64,000 bases of DNA from Bauldia sp. (GTDB lineage: Bacteria; Pseudomonadota; Alphaproteobacteria; Rhizobiales; Kaistiaceae), in the NCBI GenBank assembly GCA_026126025.1, contig JAHCJZ010000001.1, forward strand, positions 186,001 through 250,000, in the 5' to 3' direction. This document shows, piece by piece, positions 45,471 through 52,993 of this stretch. Both the position numbers and the translations under genes were made by a program. Each line of letters starts with the position of its first letter. Within the stretch, counting starts at the first letter, position 1. The notes below the pieces were generated by a model. It was given only the letters and a program-made list of their open reading frames with translations, was not told where the DNA came from and searched no databases.

Positions 45471-47323
45471 TGGCCGCCCTCGCTCTCCCGACCGCGGACC
45501 AGGCCTACGCCGCACGCTTCGCCGCGGCCCGTCCGGTCGACGCGCCCGATCCGGGCTTGGGCGGGGCGATCGGGGCTGCTTTCCGCGCGGTGGAAGCGCG
45601 GATCAGCGGGTTCCGCGCCGAGGAGCTGCGGCGCGATGTTGTGCAGGAATACCTCGACCGTCTCTACGCGGCGACCGGCGAGCGGCTGGAGAACCCGGCC
45701 GTCGGCGCCCCCATGTCGATCCGCACCGATTGGCGCTCGATCTTCACCCCGGCGCGCGACCTCATAGCGGAGCTGTGGGCCACCACGCGCGAGCGGTACG
45801 ACGCCTGGGCGGTCCCGGCGGGCTATGACCCGTTCCCGACCGACGAGGCGATCGAGGAAGAGGTTCGCGCCCGCCGCCAGGCCCAGCTCGAGGAAGCGCA
45901 GGCGACCCTCGGCGCGGCGCGCACCACCGACGCCGCGATCGGGCGCATCCTCGGCGGCCTCGCCGCTCCGGTGATGCTCGACCCGATCGTCGGCGGCAGT
46001 CTGGGCCTTGGCGCGCCCTTCGCCGCGGGCATCCTCCGGACGGCCCTGATCGAGGCCGGAATCGGCTTCGGCGCCGAAATCGTGTCGGGCGTGGCGCATC
46101 TCGGCGGCGTTCGCGCGATCGATCCCGGCTACGGGCTCGACGACATCATGGGGCAGGCGGCCTTCGCTGCGGGCGGTGGCGCCGTCTTCGGCGGCGGCAT
46201 TCGCGCCCTCGCGGCGCTGTGGAGCGCGGTGCGCGGCCGCGCCTGGCCGTCCTCGGTGCGCGACGCCGGTATCGTCGTCGAGCACCAGGCGGTTCACGCG
46301 CCGCCAGGCGCGACGGTCGCCGAGCAATCGGCCTACGCCGCACGCGCCGCCATCATCGAAGCCGACATGCTCGCCGGCATCCGGCCGCGCCAGCTCGACT
46401 TGCCGTTTCCGCAGTCGGCAGGACGGGCCGCCGAACCGCCGGCGCCTTCCCCGGCCGCGGCCATGCCCGCCGATCGTCGCCCGGCGGTGACGGGCGAAGG
46501 CGCCGCTCCGGGCCGACCATCTGAAACTCCCTCAATTGAGGGAGTTTCCCATCCGCAACGTCTTCAATCCGCAAATTTGCGGACTGATCAAATGCTGACC
46601 CGCGCCTATGGCGAGCCGCTGGCGCTCGTCAGGGCGCTCCGCGAGCCCGGGAGCCCGGCGCGCGCCATCGCCGCCGGCATGGCGGACGCCGCCGAACCGT
46701 GGGCGCGCATGCGCGAGGCGGCAGCGGCGGGAGACATCCCGGCGGGCATGGACATCACCGGCAGCCTGATCGAGGCGCTGCAGCTCGTCACGCGGGCCGG
46801 CGGCCGACCGGAACGGCTCGCCGCCGCGATCGACCAGGGCACGATGTTCGGCGGTCCTTCTCCGGCGGCGCGGCAGATCCTGCGCGGTCTCATCGGCGAC
46901 GGCTCGCCGGCGCAGCTCTCGCCGCGCCGGGTGTCCGCCTTCCTCACCGACTATGCCGACGAGGCGCTGCGGAACACGGCGGCGCCGCGGCTGATCGGCG
47001 ACCCCCTGCGGGCCGACGAGGTGATGGCGACGGCGCTCGCCAAGGCCGGCCGGGCGGACCTCTACGCCGATGCGGTGGAGCTCACGCGGCCCGCGGCGAT
47101 CGAGAAGGCGATCGACAATCCCGAGGTCGCCCGCGCGACGCTGCACGAGGTCGACCAGCTGCTGACCGCGGACCCCGACATGACGATCGCGATCACGGTG
47201 CGCGACGCCGCGGGCGATACGATGGTGGTGACCCGGCCGCTGCGCGAAGTGCTGGACGAGCTCGAGGCCGACGCACTCGCCGCCCGCGAGATCGAGGCCT
47301 GCGTGGTCGGAGACGAAGCATGA
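45470..47323 (+). CDS. Putative ejection/virion protein with hydrophobic glycine-rich region
   Basis: A 617-residue protein. Residues about 160-270 are Gly/Ala-rich and hydrophobic (GRILGGLAAPVMLDPIVGGS, QAAFAAGGGAVFGGGIRAL), suggesting membrane insertion, with helical regions on both sides. A Pro-rich linker near residues 320-380 is encoded by DNA with two perfect palindromes. It overlaps both neighbours by a few bases. I infer a role with the adjacent ejection proteins; I do not recognise a named family. Confidence 0.55.
   Translation: MAALALPTADQAYAARFAAARPVDAPDPGLGGAIGAAFRAVEARISGFRAEELRRDVVQEYLDRLYAATGERLENPAVGAPMSIRTDWRSIFTPARDLIAELWATTRERYDAWAVPAGYDPFPTDEAIEEEVRARRQAQLEEAQATLGAARTTDAAIGRILGGLAAPVMLDPIVGGSLGLGAPFAAGILRTALIEAGIGFGAEIVSGVAHLGGVRAIDPGYGLDDIMGQAAFAAGGGAVFGGGIRALAALWSAVRGRAWPSSVRDAGIVVEHQAVHAPPGATVAEQSAYAARAAIIEADMLAGIRPRQLDLPFPQSAGRAAEPPAPSPAAAMPADRRPAVTGEGAAPGRPSETPSIEGVSHPQRLQSANLRTDQMLTRAYGEPLALVRALREPGSPARAIAAGMADAAEPWARMREAAAAGDIPAGMDITGSLIEALQLVTRAGGRPERLAAAIDQGTMFGGPSPAARQILRGLIGDGSPAQLSPRRVSAFLTDYADEALRNTAAPRLIGDPLRADEVMATALAKAGRADLYADAVELTRPAAIEKAIDNPEVARATLHEVDQLLTADPDMTIAITVRDAAGDTMVVTRPLREVLDELEADALAAREIEACVVGDEA
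46523..46548. repeat. 26-bp perfect palindrome inside a coding region
   Basis: GAAACTCCCTCAA meets TTGAGGGAGTTTC with no spacer. It lies in the linker codons of the 617-residue protein gene and is much more AT-rich than its surroundings. Confidence 0.95.
46568..46583. repeat. 16-bp perfect palindrome, shared core with remnant
   Basis: TCCGCAAATTTGCGGA lies 20 bases after the 26-bp palindrome. The core GCAAATTTGC is the same as in the 22-bp palindrome at 38871-38892, and both encode Ala-Asn-Leu. Confidence 0.95.
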
Positions 47324-49806
47324 GCGTGATCGCGAACTGCCTCGCCCGCCTCGTCCGGCTCGGTCGCATCGATCGGGCGACGGCCGACGCCGCGCAGGCG
47401 ATCCATGACGGCCTTGCCGGCCGCCTCGCCGCCGAGATGCCGTCCGTCCACGCCGAGGCCTACGCGGCTTTGAATACGGCGAAGCTGATGGTCGCCAGGG
47501 CGGCGGAGCGAAAGCTGAGCGTCGCCCGCCAGGCGATCCGCGCCGGGGAAGCGGCAACGCGGGTGACGACGCACGGCCACAGCAGCGCGGCCGGCCTCAT
47601 GGCCGAGATGACGACGGACATCCGCGGCATGGCGAGGGGCGGCAACGTCGAATCCCTGAGCGAAGTCCTCACCGCGGAGATGATGCAGAAGTTCAAGGCC
47701 GGCGCCGAGCGCATGGGAAGCCGGTTCGCCGGCCTGGTGCAGGACCGCGCCTTCGCCGAGCGCTTCATCGACGAGGTGTTCGAGGTCGACAGCGGCGACG
47801 ACGCGATCCGCGCCGCGGCACGGGGGTTCAAGGACGCCAACGAGTGGGGCGTCGCCCGCGCCAAGGCCGGCGGCAAGGTGTTCACCGCCCTCGATGACTG
47901 GCGGCTGCCACAGCCATGGTCGGCCGGGCAGATGCGCAGCCGGGGCGCGGATCGGTGGGTCTCCGACGCGATGCGGCAGCTCGACACCGGCGGCATCGCG
48001 GCGATCCTCGATCGGAACGGCGTCCCGCTCACCCGCGCCGACGCACCGGCCCGGCTGCGCGAGATGCACGAACACGTCACCCTCCGCCGCGGCGGTGCTG
48101 CCGGCGCCTTCTCCCCGGAGATGCGCGCGATCCGCTTCGCTCCCGGCAAGGCCGGCGCCGCGGCCTGGCGCGAGCTGCAGGGGCGCTACGGCGCCGGCCG
48201 GGACATCTACGGCATCGTCACCGGCCACATCGCCGCCATGGCGCGCGAGATCGCGTTCATCGACCAGTGGGGCCCCGACTACAACGCGACGTTCCGCACG
48301 CTGGTCGACACCGTGCGCCGCGACGAGGTGGCGGGGAAGGCCCGCCGCTCGGCGGCGCGCGTGTTCGGCTTCGAGAGCGCCGCCGCCGCCGAGCGGACGT
48401 TCAAGGTGCTGACCGGCGAAGCCAACGTGGTCCAGTCGGAAGCCTGGGCCGGCATCCTCGGCGGCATCCGCGCCGCGCAGGCCGCGGCGGACCTCGGCGG
48501 CGCGGTCTGGCCGTCGGTGTTCGGCGACAGCGTCACGGCCAAGCTCGCCGCCAACTGGAACGGCGTCGCCGGCGCCCGCGTCATCGCCCGCGCCGTCGCG
48601 ATCATGATCAAGGACAACCCGACGATGCGGGCCGACGCCGCGCGGCTCGGGCTCACCGCCTACGCGGTGACCGACGCGCTGGCCGGCAGCGCCCGCTATC
48701 TCGACGACACGTTTGGCCCGGCGCTCTCCGCCGCCCTTCGCGGCGAGAGCGGCGTCGGCCTCGCCCGCCGGTTCAACGAGGTTGCCGCCGGCGCCGCGCA
48801 GTTCGTGATCCGCGTGCAGGGCCTGCAGGCCTGGACCGAGGCGATGAAGCGGGCCTTCTCGATGGAGATGCTGGCGCTCGTCGCGAAGCAGCGCGGCCGC
48901 GCCATGAGCCGGGTCGATGTCGAGTTCCGCCGCTTCCTCGAAAGCCACGGCTTCACCGCGGCGGAGTGGGACGCGCTGCGCGCCACGCCGGCGCTCGACA
49001 TCGACGGCGCGCAGTTTTTCGACATCGAAGGCGTCGCCGACCGCCGCCTCGGCGAACGCCTTCTCGGCGCCATCGTCGACGAGCGCCGCTACGCCATCCT
49101 CGAGCCCTCGGCGCGGGTCCGCCAGTGGACGACGCAGGCGCTGCCGCGCGGGTCGCTGATGCGCGAGGTGCTGTCCTCGGTGCTGGCGTACAAGTCGTTC
49201 CCGATTTCGATGATGTTGATGCACGGCTCGCGCCTCTTCACGCAGGAAGGCGTCGTGAACCGGCTCACCTATCTCGCCAAGCTGGCGGCCCTCGGCACGC
49301 TCGCCGGCGCCGCCGTCGTCCAGGCGCGGTCCATCTTCCAGCTCCGCGATCCGCGGCCGATGAACAATGCCGAGTTCTGGGGCGCCGCGCTGATCCAGGG
49401 CGGCGGGCTCGGGATCTTCGGCGACCTCCTCTATGAGGGCTACACCCGCGGCGGCGGCGGCCTCGTCGCCACCCTGGCCGGGCCGATCGGATCGCGGATC
49501 GAGCAGGTCGGCCAGGTCGTGTTCCCGACGCTGCGGTCGGCCTTCGAGGGCGAGGAAGTCAGCCCCGGCGCCGCCCTCTACCGGCTCTTCAAGTCGAACA
49601 CGCCGGGATCGAATCTCTGGTTCGTGCGCGGGATCATCGACCGGTATGTCTTCGACCAGGTGCAGCGCCTCGTCGACGGCGATTACGAAGCGTCGCGCCG
49701 CCGGCTCGTCCAGCGGATGCAGCGCGAATACGGCAACGGCTTCTTCTGGGCGCCGGGCACGCTCGCCCCGCAGCGGGCGCCCGATTTCGGGAACGCGCTG
49801 CGATGA
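47320..49806 (+). CDS. Large ejection/internal virion-like protein
   Basis: An 828-residue, mostly helical, Ala/Arg-rich protein. Near the C-terminus are a hydrophobic segment (LAALGTLAGAAVVQARSIFQL, residues about 655-675) and Gly-rich parts (IQGGGLGIFGDLLYEGYTRG). The conserved-looking core AKSFP-like stretch (VLAYKSFPISMMLMHGSRL) and the ending YGNGFFWAPG resemble large internal proteins of podovirus-like prophages. No catalytic domain is visible. The start overlaps the previous stop and the end overlaps the next start, each by four bases. Confidence 0.6.
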   Translation: MSVIANCLARLVRLGRIDRATADAAQAIHDGLAGRLAAEMPSVHAEAYAALNTAKLMVARAAERKLSVARQAIRAGEAATRVTTHGHSSAAGLMAEMTTDIRGMARGGNVESLSEVLTAEMMQKFKAGAERMGSRFAGLVQDRAFAERFIDEVFEVDSGDDAIRAAARGFKDANEWGVARAKAGGKVFTALDDWRLPQPWSAGQMRSRGADRWVSDAMRQLDTGGIAAILDRNGVPLTRADAPARLREMHEHVTLRRGGAAGAFSPEMRAIRFAPGKAGAAAWRELQGRYGAGRDIYGIVTGHIAAMAREIAFIDQWGPDYNATFRTLVDTVRRDEVAGKARRSAARVFGFESAAAAERTFKVLTGEANVVQSEAWAGILGGIRAAQAAADLGGAVWPSVFGDSVTAKLAANWNGVAGARVIARAVAIMIKDNPTMRADAARLGLTAYAVTDALAGSARYLDDTFGPALSAALRGESGVGLARRFNEVAAGAAQFVIRVQGLQAWTEAMKRAFSMEMLALVAKQRGRAMSRVDVEFRRFLESHGFTAAEWDALRATPALDIDGAQFFDIEGVADRRLGERLLGAIVDERRYAILEPSARVRQWTTQALPRGSLMREVLSSVLAYKSFPISMMLMHGSRLFTQEGVVNRLTYLAKLAALGTLAGAAVVQARSIFQLRDPRPMNNAEFWGAALIQGGGLGIFGDLLYEGYTRGGGGLVATLAGPIGSRIEQVGQVVFPTLRSAFEGEEVSPGAALYRLFKSNTPGSNLWFVRGIIDRYVFDQVQRLVDGDYEASRRRLVQRMQREYGNGFFWAPGTLAPQRAPDFGNALR

Positions 49807-50702
49807 CGGCCCCGCGCATCCTCGGCCTCGCCAACAATTACGAGGACTTCGCCCGAATCCTCGCGGCGCGCAGGCGGGCGCTCGGCAAGCCGCAGCTGGA
49901 GATAGACCACATCGCCGGGCTGCAGGACGGCTACACCGGCAAGCTGGAGATCGGCGGCCGCCGCGGCGGGCGCAATGCCGGGCGCGTGTCGCTGTTCCTG
50001 TGGCTGCAGGCGCTCGGCGTGACCATCGCAGTCGTTGAGCTCGCCTCCAATTCCAACCTCTCACCAGGAGACATCGCCGTGGGCAAGGAAGACCTTACCG
50101 CCGAACGCAAGCGTATCGAAGATCGGCTCGACGAGAAGCGCCTGGAGCGCGGCCGGCTCGTCGTCGCCGGCAAATCGACCAAGGCGGCAGATGCCGAAAT
50201 CACCCGCCTCGAAGGCCTCATCGAAGGCCTCGACGATGCCGAGCGCGCTGTCGCGGTCGACGAGGCCGAGCGCCTTGCCAGCCGGCGCGAGGACCACATC
50301 AGGGAGCTGCACGACGTCGCGATCGACACGGCCGAGGTGCTGGGCGCCTGCTATGAGGCCGTGGAGAAGGCCGCGCGGGAATGCGCGGTTACCGTCGCGG
50401 AGGCGCTGAAGCTCGTGCGGGACCGCAGCGAGGCCCTCGCCTCGCTGCACCGGCTCGTCGTCGACGGCCCGGGCGCCTATCCGAACATCCCCAACGTCGT
50501 GCAGCGCGCCGCCGACGAGTTCGGCGCGATCATTAAAGGCGCGCTCTACGCCGAGGTGCAGCCGCTGCAGCACCTCGGGTCGCTCGCGCTGATGCATGGC
50601 GGCGCCAGCTCGACGGCGGAGGAAAGCCGCAAGCAGCTCGCCGCCTGGCTGGAGACGATCCAGCGCGCGAACCACCAGCGCCTCATGGCCCTCACGGCCT
50701 GA
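49803..50702 (+). CDS. HTH plus coiled-coil protein, possibly two fused genes
   Basis: A 299-residue frame. Residues 1-85 (EDFARILAARRRALGKPQLEIDHIAGLQDGYTGKLEI ... WLQALGVTIAVVEL) match small XRE-like HTH proteins common in Hyphomicrobiales, which usually end about here. Residues 93-299 are a separate charged coiled coil (LTAERKRIEDRLDEKRLERG) followed by helices. At the junction AGGAGA stands ahead of an in-frame GTG at 50079, so the second half could also be made alone. Role unknown; the second half may be structural. Confidence 0.65.
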   Translation: MTAPRILGLANNYEDFARILAARRRALGKPQLEIDHIAGLQDGYTGKLEIGGRRGGRNAGRVSLFLWLQALGVTIAVVELASNSNLSPGDIAVGKEDLTAERKRIEDRLDEKRLERGRLVVAGKSTKAADAEITRLEGLIEGLDDAERAVAVDEAERLASRREDHIRELHDVAIDTAEVLGACYEAVEKAARECAVTVAEALKLVRDRSEALASLHRLVVDGPGAYPNIPNVVQRAADEFGAIIKGALYAEVQPLQHLGSLALMHGGASSTAEESRKQLAAWLETIQRANHQRLMALTA

Positions 50703-50744
50703 GGCGTTCGCCCCATCACCACCGCAAAACCCGGAGCACCGCCG

Positions 50745-50915
50745 ATGCCCATCGCGTTCACGATCCGAGACACCCTGACCGGAGAAATTCACAAGCGCCA
50801 CGGCGCCGACGCCGACGAGATGGTCAAGAACGGCATGGGCCGTTACGAGTTCGTCGACCGCGCCGGCGAGCATGCGGCCGCCACCAAGACCCGGCCGAAG
50901 CCGACGAACGGTTAA
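50745..50915 (+). CDS. Short element protein of 56 residues
   Basis: The frame starts MPIAFTIRDTLTGEIHKRHG and ends RPKPTNG. A CCGGAG site stands nine bases before the ATG. Composition and codon use match the neighbours, and the gene fits the gap after the HTH/coiled-coil gene. No family recognised. Confidence 0.55.
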   Translation: MPIAFTIRDTLTGEIHKRHGADADEMVKNGMGRYEFVDRAGEHAAATKTRPKPTNG

Positions 50916-50959
50916 GCCCGGCGTCGCCGGCGCCTATATTCGGCTTGGAGGTATCCCCC

Positions 50960-51157
50960 ATGATCCTTGTCGATTGGGAATATCGGCCCGCGGTGATGGT
51001 CGGCGTGCGCGCATTCGCAATCCTTGGGCCCGGCGAAGGTTGGACCGAAGTCGAGCCAGCCGAGGTTGCCGACAGCGGCAATGTCGTGTCGCCAGAGGAA
51101 TTCGCGTCCCGGTTCGGTGCGCTGCCGCCCCTGCCGAGCACCGTCGCGGAGGCTTAG
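50960..51157 (+). CDS. Short element protein of 65 residues
   Basis: The frame starts MILVDWEYRPAVMVGVRAFA and ends LPSTVAEA. GGAGG lies nine bases before the ATG at 50960. Soluble, beta-rich by appearance. Unknown function. Confidence 0.6.
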   Translation: MILVDWEYRPAVMVGVRAFAILGPGEGWTEVEPAEVADSGNVVSPEEFASRFGALPPLPSTVAEA

Positions 51158-51871
51158 CCCCGCGCGCGAAGGGAACACCGTCGAGGCTGCAACGAAAAGG
51201 GCGGTCCCGAGGGAGCCGCCCGTTGCGTTGCCTTGCCTTGCCATGAACCACCCTCCGTGAGGGTGGTTGGATCTGAGGCTCGTCTTGGCCGCGATGGCGC
51301 TCTTGACGCTCACCCCGTAGGGCCCTGGTCCTTGGCGCGCTGTGGGGCGCTGGTGCGAGAAACCGCTCGCTCAAATCCGAGGGCAATAATACGCCCCGGC
51401 TGATAGCCGTCAACAGGGCGCGCAGAGCATAAGCCGCGCAGGCTTCTGACAGACTGTACTCAACTCTTTGGCGCGGAACGTGAAAATAAACCTCGTTCCT
51501 ACGGCGTTGCAGCAGTCTGTTTGCGAATTGTTCAACGACCGGGTCGCCCGCCCCAAAGGGCGGTTCTTGATCGGCGAAGCAAATCGGTTCAGCTTGTCCG
51601 TGGGCTTGAACACCCGGACCGAAGATTGGGCACACGCTCCCGCTTGGCGGCGGGGCCGTGCCGACGCAGATGGCCTTGGCGGGCCAGCTGCAATGACGGC
51701 GCCTTGGCGGGCGCGTCGACCTGGCCACTATGGCCGGGAGCGGCGTGCCATGTCCAGAGCTTCGGCTTAAAAGCGCGCCGGCCAGTCTCTTCGGCTGGTG
51801 TTCAACTCCCGGCTGCCGCGGCTGTCCCGCGGTGCAGGGCCTTGAACAGCCCATACCGAAGAGCACGAACC
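51158..51871. other. 714-bp stretch without a supported gene
   Basis: It begins with GC-rich inverted repeats (GGGCGGTCCC ... GGAGCCGCCC, then a perfect hairpin at 51246-51268). From 51360 to 51620 base composition drops and codon pattern is lost on both strands. Open frames at 51468-51770 (plus) and 51410-51613 (minus) lack ribosome sites and known motifs. It may contain an RNA or be the remains of lost genes. Confidence 0.5.
51246..51268. terminator. Hairpin after the small element genes
   Basis: AACCACCCTC and GAGGGTGGTT are perfect 10-bp arms around CGT. No strong T-run follows. It probably ends the long rightward transcript of the virion-like genes. Confidence 0.6.
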
Positions 51872-52396
51872 ATGGTTGCCCAACCGCATTCGATTGGAGA
51901 CTCGCTGACGGCCGAAAGCCGCTGGCCGCTGTATGACACCCGCCACGACCCTTCCGCCGCTCCACGGCCTATTTCTGAGTCACGGCGACCCACTGCCGCC
52001 GACCTGGCAGAGCTCGCCGCCGAGGTCGCGGCCGGCGACGAGCACCTGACCTATCCGCTCGGCCGCCGGCTGCGCGAGCTCGTCGAGGCGACGATAGAGG
52101 ATCTGATCGGCTTCCTCGACAGCATCGCGCCCGACCCGGACCTGGAACCGAGCCTCGGCAGCTACCCGTATTGGGGCGCCACCGAGCCCGACCTTGAGGG
52201 CGACGGCGCCGACGACGAGCCGGGGGGCGACGACGAGCCGTCGCTTGGTTCTCTCGACCGTATGCCCAACCAGGAGCGCTGGTCGGACGGGAACGGCGGC
52301 TCGTGGCTGCTCGACGCCGAGGCCGAGCATGACGGCCGCGAGGATGACGAACTGGAAGACGACGGGTTCGACGAGTCGCGCGAAGTGGCGGCATAA
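51872..52396 (+). CDS. Acidic element protein
   Basis: A 174-residue protein. The first 100 residues contain a helical AADLAELAAEVAAGDEHLTY ... LRELVEATIEDLIGFLDSI. The last 70 are strongly acidic and disordered (EGDGADDEPGGDDEPS, REDDELEDDG). Acidic tails of this kind occur in DNA mimics and in phage accessory proteins, but no family is recognised. Its stop overlaps the next start (TAATG). Confidence 0.6.
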   Translation: MVAQPHSIGDSLTAESRWPLYDTRHDPSAAPRPISESRRPTAADLAELAAEVAAGDEHLTYPLGRRLRELVEATIEDLIGFLDSIAPDPDLEPSLGSYPYWGATEPDLEGDGADDEPGGDDEPSLGSLDRMPNQERWSDGNGGSWLLDAEAEHDGREDDELEDDGFDESREVAA

Positions 52397-52665
52397 TGTC
52401 GACCGTGACCATCATGGGACGCGACCCGATGACCGATCGTAGCGAACTGATCCGCGCCGGAGTGAAGAAGGGCGTCGACCTCATCATGCAGGGGCAATTC
52501 GAGGGAGAGAACCCTTGGGAGGTTGTTGCGGCCTTTGCCTATGACGCTGCGGCCGATGTCACCATGGGCGAGCTCCAAGAGGCGATCGACGACCTGGCAA
52601 AGACTACCGAGATGATCGGCACTTTGCTCAAGCCTGCCGACGAACCGCCGGCGTCCACCGGCTGA
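52396..52665 (+). CDS. Small helical element protein
   Basis: An 89-residue protein (RAGVKKGVDLIMQGQFEGEN, ELQEAIDDLAKTTEMIGTLL). It is coupled to the acidic protein by overlapping stop and start. An ATG at 52429 could give a shorter product starting MTDRSELIRAG. It is the last gene before the right end. Unknown function. Confidence 0.6.
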   Translation: MSTVTIMGRDPMTDRSELIRAGVKKGVDLIMQGQFEGENPWEVVAAFAYDAAADVTMGELQEAIDDLAKTTEMIGTLLKPADEPPASTG

Positions 52666-52678
52666 CCCGGCGCCCGCG

Positions 52679-52704
52679 GGGAGGGGGTTGAAAGGCCCCC
52701 TCCC
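52679..52704 (+). terminator. Hairpin at the right end of the element
   Basis: GGGAGGGGG (52679-52687) and CCCCCTCCC (52696-52704) form a 9-bp stem around TTGAAAGG, 14 bases after the last element gene. No T-run follows. The remaining 174 bases to attR hold the arm-type repeat and no gene. Confidence 0.6.
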
Positions 52705-52729
52705 ATGTCGCATTCATGTCGCATGGACG
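52704..52729. promoter_or_regulatory. Right arm-type repeat, candidate integrase site
   Basis: CATGTCGC-ATTC-ATGTCGCATGGACG matches 37384-37409 at 24 of 26 positions and keeps the two ATGTCGC copies at the same spacing. It lies 150 bases inside the attR core. Confidence 0.55.
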
Positions 52730-52878
52730 TGCCGCGTCACATTCGGACTCGTTGGAATCCAGCCGGTTTGTCTGCAACATGAAAGGACCGAGCTTGGCAA
52801 GGTTTCGACCTCTCCTCGCTGCTGTAACAGACTGCTATTAAAGAGTAATTTGCCAACGCGGATGCACACGGGATAGCG

Positions 52879-52925
52879 GGACTCTGACTCCGCTAGTCTA
52901 GGTTCGAATCCTAGTCCCCCAGCCA
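52879..52925 (+). other. attR core
   Basis: An exact 47-base copy of the 3' part of tRNA-Gln (from the anticodon stem to CCA). The 5' half of a tRNA is absent upstream, so this is an attachment-site duplication and not a second tRNA gene. Confidence 0.95.
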
Positions 52926-52993
52926 TCGATGCACTGAACGGCGGCTTGCATACCGCGCTCGGCCGACAGTCTGCGCTCGGTACTTTGAGGCCC

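Larger units (their letters stand above)
37290..52925 (+). mobile_element. 15.6-kb integrative element in tRNA-Gln, satellite-like
   Basis: The element is bounded by a 47-bp perfect direct repeat and has a tyrosine integrase at its left end reading toward the tRNA. Rightward genes are a small HTH protein, a replication-initiator-like protein with internal repeats, a TerS-like protein, two tiny proteins, four virion/ejection-like proteins linked by start-stop overlaps, an HTH/coiled-coil protein and several small proteins. I see no large terminase, portal, capsid, tail, lysis or conjugation genes. The small size and module order resemble phage-inducible chromosomal islands. A prophage that lost its other modules is the alternative. 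All large genes are intact. Confidence 0.85.

Noticed and set aside
47062-50064. 1000-residue open frame on the minus strand of the element
   Set aside because: Antisense to two intact large genes that have overlapping starts and stops. Composition is typical of a GC-rich shadow frame.
51410-51770. Short frames on both strands in the 51.4-51.8 kb region
   Set aside because: They lack ribosome sites, known motifs and consistent codon use.
52879-52925. Second tRNA-Gln gene
   Set aside because: Only the 3' 47 bases are present, with no acceptor 5' strand or D arm. It is attR.
37290-52925. Complete T7-like prophage
   Set aside because: No RNA polymerase, portal, capsid, tail, large terminase or lysis gene can be found, and 15.6 kb is too short.
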